Below the pieces are notes generated by a model that did no database searches, was not told the origin of the DNA, and saw only the letters and a list, made by a program, of their open reading frames with translations. From assembly GCF_003144195.1 (NCBI RefSeq), contig NW_020290002.1, forward strand, positions 434,001 to 498,000: a DNA stretch of 64,000 nt, given 5' to 3'. Shown in pieces: positions 58,682 to 64,000 of this stretch (the first letter of the stretch is position 1; each line of letters opens with the position of its first letter). The position numbers were made by a program, and so were the translations under genes. The DNA is from Ceraceosorus guamensis. Its lineage: Eukaryota > Basidiomycota > Exobasidiomycetes > Ceraceosorales > Ceraceosoraceae.

Positions 58682-59311
58682 GCTAAGAGTGCCGAAAGCT
58701 TGACGAGTAGATGGGTTCTATGCGTCGCTTCAAGGCGACAGCCACTGTAGCGAGGAGGCAAGCGTGCTATCTGATCAGTTGATTGCGCGTGGGGATAGAA
58801 TTCACAATCACGCAGTCACGGTGCGAGCGAGCGCTTTCGGCCTTGATTCACGATTCGTGATTCCTCTGATGATCGCGGCTGCTCTCTCATGCAGTCAGAA
58901 GAGTCAGAGTCGCGAGCCAGGCCGCTACATATATGTTGGCGGTGAAGGGTTCCATCACGTGAGAGCTTAATCGGACCTCCGATCGGAGTGCTGCTGCACT
59001 CACACTGTATTTCCCCACAAGTGATGAGTGATGTGACTGCTGCATGGACGGACGGAATTCGCGGCGCACACGGGCAGGAAGCAGCAGGCCACGCGCGTGC
59101 AGCAAGATCCAATCGACGTGTGTGCGGGTAATCTATCTGCCAAGCACAGTCAGAAGAGTACATAGGTAGAAGTGAGGATTGAACTCGCGACGCATGAGTC
59201 CTCCATTCTGCACCTCCCTTTCATCCACATAAGAACGCGCGCTGAAGCCCATACGCATCTCTTCTCTCAGCTACATCTTCTGCTACACGCCTACTTGTAC
59301 CATCGACCGCG
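58682..59311. other. Divergent spacer, racemase-like / thiolase
   Basis: About 630 bases with both promoters. Holds dispersed-motif units near 58800-58865, including TCACGATTCGTGA, and a tRNA-like fragment near 59160-59215 (see findings). Thiolase 5' UTR occupies the last bases. Confidence 0.45.
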
Positions 59312-61007
59312 ATGGCCTTCAGACCTACCTCGCTTGTGCGCAGCACCGGCCTTTCTTCCATCCTCAAGAAGAGACCGGACGATGTGGTCTTCACCACCGC
59401 TCTGCGCACACCGGTAGCCAGAATGGGCAAGGGTTTCAAACATGCCGTGAGTCTAAATCGAGTGCATCGCGACTTGTACGCTGTTCCGAGCAGCGCGGGT
59501 GCTGATGCTCGCCTCCTCCTTGTAGTATCCCGAGGAGTTGCTCGCGTTCGTGCTGCAAAAGACGCGGGAGAGGCTCGAGGCTCAAGGTGTTGACATCAAG
59601 GTGAGGCAGCATCTCAATCTTCAAGCTCGTCTGGCTGGCCGGCTGCTGCTCAACCTCCGCTTGCCCTTCTCTGCAGGTCATCGAGGACATCTGCACGGGC
59701 ACTGTGCTTGCCGAGCTGGGCGGAGCCAAGAGCGGACGGCTGGCTGCGTTGCACGCTGGCATGCCCATCGAGACTGCTTACTAGTGAGTATGTATGCGCT
59801 TAACACTCCGCTAAAACCTGTCCAAGGGGCTAATAATTTATGCTTGCCACGCACTGGCGCTCTTAGCACCACCAACAGGCAGTGCGCTTCGTCACTACAA
59901 TCCATCACCAACATTGCCAACTCCATCCGAACAGGAGAGATCAAGTGCGGCGTGGCGACGGGCATGGAGTCGATGACGCGCGACTGGGAGACCAAGGCTA
60001 TACCCGTCAAGCTGTCTCCAGCAATGGCCAAGTCGCCATCCCAGCACGCGCGGGACTGCATGATGAGCATGGGTCTCACATCCGAAAATGTAGCCAGCAG
60101 GTACAACATCGACCGCAAGAGGCAGGACGAATTCGCTTTGCAATCGCAGCTCAGGGCGGCCAAAGCCCAAGAGGATGGCAGGTTGGCAGAAGAGATTGTT
60201 CCCATCGATGTGAGGTGGGTCGATGAGGATGGAACAGAGACCACCAAGCTCGTCAGTCGGGACGAGGGTGTGAGAAAGGGCACGACCTATGAGAGCTTGG
60301 CCAAGCTGAAGCCAGTTTTCAAGGAGAATGGTGGATCTACAGCTGGAAATTCGAGTCAAGTGTCTGATGGAGCAGTGGCCCTCACTTTGGCGAGGCGAGA
60401 CGTTGCAGAGCAAGCAGGCATGCAGATCTTGGGTCGCTGGATTGGCACAGCCACCAAGGGCGTTAGGCCGGACGAGATGGGTGAGTGTTCTGGACTGCGC
60501 GAGCTTTTTTCTAGATTTAGCTGAGCTCCCGATCTGCTCTCTGTAGGTATCGGACCAGCTATCTCGACTCCTAAATTGCTCGAGAGACTCGGCCTGAGCG
60601 CCAAAGATGTGGATCTCTGGGAGCTGAATGAAGGTGAGCAACGTTTGGGGGCTTGGATCTCACAATGGCGCTGAACTGAACCGCCTTCTCCTCTATCGCT
60701 TTGCTGGCAGCCTTTGCATCGCAAGCTTTGATGACCATTGATACGCTCGGCTTAGATCAGTCCAAGGTCAATGTGAGTTCAGATCGCTCCCTCTGCAGCT
60801 ACGTACAGCCATCGAATGACGCGCTTCTACTTCCTGTCGCAGGTCAAAGGAGGCGCCATAGCGCTAGGACACCCGCTTGGTGCCTCAGGAGGAAGACTGA
60901 TTACCAGCTTGCTGACAGAGCTGAGGAGGACAGGTCAATCCGTCGGAGTAGCTACTCTGTGCTGCGGAACGGGATATGGCAAGAGCACGCTGATTGTCGC
61001 CGAGTAA
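59312..61007 (+). CDS. 3-ketoacyl-CoA thiolase (fatty acid beta-oxidation)
   Basis: Cleaves 3-ketoacyl-CoA with CoA to acetyl-CoA and a shortened acyl-CoA, the last beta-oxidation step; closest in layout to peroxisomal POT1/ACAA1. Exons 59312-59446, 59526-59600, 59677-59783, 59867-60480, 60547-60633, 60711-60772, 60843-61007; 414 aa. Signatures: [16 protein letters not shown], the nucleophile Cys112 in [63 protein letters not shown] with catalytic His370, and the second Cys in CCGTGYG. The N-terminus ([18 protein letters not shown]) is basic and could be a targeting peptide; I see no clear PTS2 and the C-terminus (VAE) is not PTS1. Phases agree at all six introns. Function secure, compartment open. 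Confidence 0.94.
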
Positions 61008-61910
61008 TGGAAATGCTGGTCCGATATGTCACCGTATTCCAGGCAATGTCGACTGCGAATGCGCAGCTGTCACTCGCTCTCATTCCTCGCGCTTCCCAAT
61101 CTCAGCATTTCCGTCGTCGTGAGCATGCTTTGAGAGCAGCGTGTCGCACATGTCAGCTAGACGCGACCTCGTCCGGCAAAGCAAGCCGGGATGAGGGTGG
61201 TACCCAAGACTTGACACTAAAACCCCAAAACTATTTGACTCATCAACTCAAACTCTCGACTTTAATTCCTGATTGGAACTCTTTGGCGCACGACATTGTA
61301 TCACGTGAGCACCTTATCGGCCGGCAGAAAGACGTGGCCCACCCTATTCGTACGAGAGGGGGCGTGATCTCCACAAGTGCGCCTGGTGACGTGAAGTGAC
61401 GCGCGTGCTTGACTCGATCAGCCAGAGTTGCGAGTCACTGTGACAGTCACAGTGTGAGTACCTAAAGTGACAGTCAAGTCACACGGTACAGTTGCGAGTT
61501 CACGCTCATTGACCCACTGTGACTCTGCCTTCATTTCCGGGTCGTGCGACACACTCATCGCGCCTCCTCTAGTGCCGACTTTATTCAGCAAATGCCTGAC
61601 CAGCTGAGAAGAATATGTGCCAGCGCGGAGGCCCTCTTGGATTCGGGCCTTTTCATTCCGGTGCTGGTAGTCGCGATGCTGTGCCCCAGGGATACGACGC
61701 CGCAGGACCGGGTGATGTGACTACTTAAAGGAATGCTGAACGGTCTCCACTCCGTCATCCCTTTACCATTGGGACAGCCATCCAGCGAAATCGCAACTAC
61801 TCGAACATCGCATTGCTGCTCAGCACAAGCGATCACTTGGCCACACCTCTCCATCAAGCAAGGGACGCGAAGCTCATCCTCCGATCAGGGCATCAGCTCC
61901 GCGCATCACG
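61008..61910. other. Intergenic spacer, 0.9 kb
   Basis: Between thiolase and MetE-like genes. Rich in gactcat/agtcac variants from about 61215 to 61530, including a 19-base inverted repeat at 61436-61454 (listed). No gene recognised. Confidence 0.5.
61436..61454. repeat. Perfect 19-base inverted repeat
   Basis: CACTGTGACAGTCACAGTG: two 9-base arms around one central base. Related partial units (aagtgacagtcaagtcac, cccactgtgactctg) follow within 80 bases. Could be a protein-binding site or a product of the local repeat family; no function shown. Confidence 0.7.
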
Positions 61911-63478
61911 ATGTCCACTTCCGGCCGACGAACATTTCGTGCCGAACATGGCGAGTGCCATGGATGACCTGTGCGCTGTGCAATATCGCTATTCACATTC
62001 TCGTTCATTCCCTCTCATCCTCTCAGTTGGCTCCTTCCTGCGCCCCAGAGCGGTGCACGATGCTCGAGCAGCATTCGCCGCCCAAAAGCTGGACGCAGCT
62101 GGTCTTCGCGCTGCGGAAGATGCGGCGATCCGGGAGCACATCTCTACGTGTCTCTCGCTCGGTATCAAGGACTTGACGGATGGAGAGTTCCGCAGACAAT
62201 ACTTTCACATTGATTTCCTCAAGCACCTATCCGGTGTCTCGGTGCAGAAGAATAGCCTCGAGCAACAAGAGGGTCACATTCCTCCAACGTTGGCCGTAGT
62301 GGGCAAGATCAAGCACGAGCGCGACATTGAAGTCGAGAACTTTGAATTTCTCAAGAGCATCGTGCCCAGGGCGCAATGGGACGGCATCAAGGTCACCATA
62401 CCAAGTCCGACGATGCTGCACTTCCGCGGAGGGAGGAAGGCCATCGATGAGCAGGTCTACCCAGACCTCGACGACTTCTTTCAGGATCTGGCAGCGGCAT
62501 ACAGAGCTGAAATAGACGCGCTGTACAAGGCTGGGTGCCGCTACCTGCAACTGTAAGTAGCGCAAGCTTGAAAGGTCAAGAGGTGACTATCGTTGATCGA
62601 GCTTTCGCGCTCTTTTTGTCGCTTGGAAATGTAGTGACGACACCAAGTGAGTTCGTGATACGCATACAGTTCTCGAACCTCGCAGCTCATCCTCAGTGGC
62701 AATCCTACCTGTGCCCCCGCTCCCACACAGCTTGGCCTACCTCACAGACCCAAAAATGAGGGCAGACGCAGCGGCTAGAGGCGAAGATCTTGCCTCCTTG
62801 CCACTCCGCTACGCAGAGCTCATCAACAAGGCCATCCAATCGCGACCGAAGGACATGCTAGTGGGTATCCATCTCTGCAAAGGCAACTTCAAAAGCCAAG
62901 TGAGTGGCTGGCTGCTCTGCTGTGTGCATCGATCGGCCTCTTCGATTCGCTGACATTCGGTTCCCTGGCCGCCGTGTGGCTGCCTTCTCTGACTAGTTCT
63001 TCGCAGCAGGCTCCTCAGAAGGCTATGCGCCGATCGCCGAAGCGCTCTTCGGCAAGCTTCAAGTGGATGCTTATTTCCTCGAGTGGGAGGATCAAAGGTC
63101 TGGCGTGGACTTCTCCGTGCTTGGCGCTCGACCAGCAGGGGAGAATGCCGTGCCGTACCTCGATGCTAGCAGGACCGTGGTGTTGGGCTTGGTCAGCAGC
63201 AAGGTGGGCAAATTGGAAGACAAGGAAGAGCTCAAGAGGAAGCTGCATGATGCTGCCAAGTTCGCTCCAGCTGGGTTGGAACAGCTTGCAATCAGCCCCC
63301 AGTGTGGTTTCAGGTAAGCTGATGCTACCTCTTCCACAATCGACCTCGCAACGTGCTGATGGCAAATACCTTCATGCACAGCTCTACGGTGCATGGCAAC
63401 TCCATCACAAGCGACGAGCAGTACGCCAAGTTGAGGCTCTGCAAGGAGGTGGCAGAGGAGGTCTGGGGAAGCGCCTGA
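61911..63478 (+). CDS. MetE-like cobalamin-independent methyltransferase (short form)
   Basis: Belongs to the UROD/MetE barrel family that contains only the C-terminal, zinc-binding half of cobalamin-independent methionine synthase; the methyl donor and acceptor of such short fungal proteins are mostly unknown. Exons 61911-61950, 62027-62552, 62635-62646, 62731-62899, 62997-63313, 63382-63478; 386 aa. Family motifs: FRAEHVGSFLRP at 9-20 (across intron 1), LTDGEFRRQYFHIDFL, VTIPSPTMLHF, RYLQLDDTNLAYL, IHLCKGNFKSQFFA with a likely zinc Cys, YFLEWEDQRSG, VVLGLVSSK and LAISPQCGF with a second zinc Cys. Intron 1 has a GC donor and exon 3 is 12 nt; both are needed to give the conserved motifs. Full-length MetE is about 760 aa, so this is not Met6. 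Confidence 0.9.
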
Positions 63479-63700
63479 GCGAGATGCCCCTGAAGGGATA
63501 TCCCAGGCGTTTAGAGGCAGCATGAACCAAGCATGTAGCCGACCGACCTACGAAATGTCGAGCTGCAGGAGCGACGGTCTCAACGCTGACTCGCTACGAC
63601 TAGCACTTGCGAGACGAGATGCCAACCCCACGCTGTCTGGAACAAGTGTGAAATGTATGCAATGCTGACGGAGGGAGGTCAAATGCCCGTTTGTCGTTTT
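63479..63700. other. Convergent spacer at right end
   Basis: 222 bases between the MetE-like stop and the stop of the last gene; contains both 3' UTRs. Nothing else recognised. Confidence 0.5.
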
Positions 63701-64000
63701 CTACATTGCCTGCGTCGCATCGATCTCGATTGCAGGGACGATGGAAGCCATGAACTGAAGTGATGGGGACGTTGTGTAATGACTCAGCGACCACACTCTG
63801 AAGCGTGTGGGAAACAAAAGACTCGCTCACCTTCAGGAAAATGAGCATGTACTGATCTACACGTAGACCCTCGGGAATCTCCTCTTCTTCGTCTGGTTGG
63901 GATGGCTCCTTCTCGTTCTGACTGCTGCTCTTCTTGCTGCTACCTCCAAGCCAACCAGGCTTGTTCGACTTCTTCGCAGCCTTGCCCTCCTTTTCCCTCT
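63701..64000 (-). CDS. Unrecognised protein, C-terminal part (5' end outside window)
   Basis: Two minus-strand exons are visible: 63831 to beyond 64000 and the last exon 63701-63754, joined in frame over a GT-AG intron. The visible part is a Lys/Ser/Glu-rich stretch (KAAKKSNKPGWLGGSSKK, then EPSQPDEEEEIPEGLRVD) followed by QYMLIFLK and the end FMASIVPAIEIDATQAM. No domain or family recognised. The gene is convergent with the MetE-like gene. Confidence 0.6.

Noticed and set aside
1-64000. Transposon, LTR or viral relics
   Set aside because: No transposase, reverse transcriptase, integrase or capsid-like protein segments and no paired terminal repeats were recognised in any frame.

Overview
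The window is nuclear DNA of a basidiomycete fungus. Genes are broken by many short introns (about 50-130 nt, mostly GTGAGT/GTAAGT donors), third positions are moderately GC-rich, and the encoded proteins are a free-living eukaryote's housekeeping set with fungal-only families (RAX1-like, SHE9/MDM33, Cdc15/Imp2-type F-BAR, BST1, secreted pepsin-like protease). Degenerate CACGATTC/TCGTGACT-like runs in the spacers suggest a smut-lineage fungus (Ustilaginomycotina); that placement is an inference.

Layout. 0-9 kb: NIPSNAP protein (cut by the left edge), retromer subunit VPS29 with a long acidic insert, a RAX1-like RGS/membrane protein, a TMEM205/DUF4149 membrane protein and a GNAT acetyltransferase. 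9-12 kb is a gene-poor gap. 12-25 kb: secreted aspartic protease, UNC93-like transporter, zf-PARP/AT-hook nuclear protein, ABHD12-type hydrolase, Crz1-like C2H2 regulator. 25-29.4 kb is a second gene-poor gap with one doubtful ORF. 29.4-34 kb: thioredoxin and alcohol dehydrogenase share a divergent promoter; a PPPDE (DeSI) peptidase follows. 34.5-50 kb: VWA8-type AAA+/VWA protein, TesB-like thioesterase, NDUFAF2-like complex I assembly factor, SHE9/MDM33, F-BAR/SH3 cytokinesis protein. 50-64 kb: BST1 GPI inositol deacylase, RWD-RBR ubiquitin ligase, serine racemase-like enzyme, 3-ketoacyl-CoA thiolase, MetE-like methyltransferase and the 3' end of an unrecognised gene.

The genes do not form one pathway or a biosynthetic cluster. 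Several products are probably mitochondrial (NIPSNAP, thioredoxin, VWA8, NDUFAF2-like, SHE9); others serve the secretory/endosomal system (VPS29, BST1) and polarity or cytokinesis (RAX1-like, F-BAR). I found no rRNA, complete tRNA, CRISPR array, transposon or viral element. Exon joins were checked by reading-frame continuity and family conservation, not by transcripts. The most notable observations are in gene structure: a GC-AG intron plus a 12-nt exon in the MetE-like gene, a 4-nt first coding exon and a 19-nt exon in the zf-PARP gene, and lineage-type insertions in VPS29 and the ubiquitin ligase. I saw no convincing unknown system.
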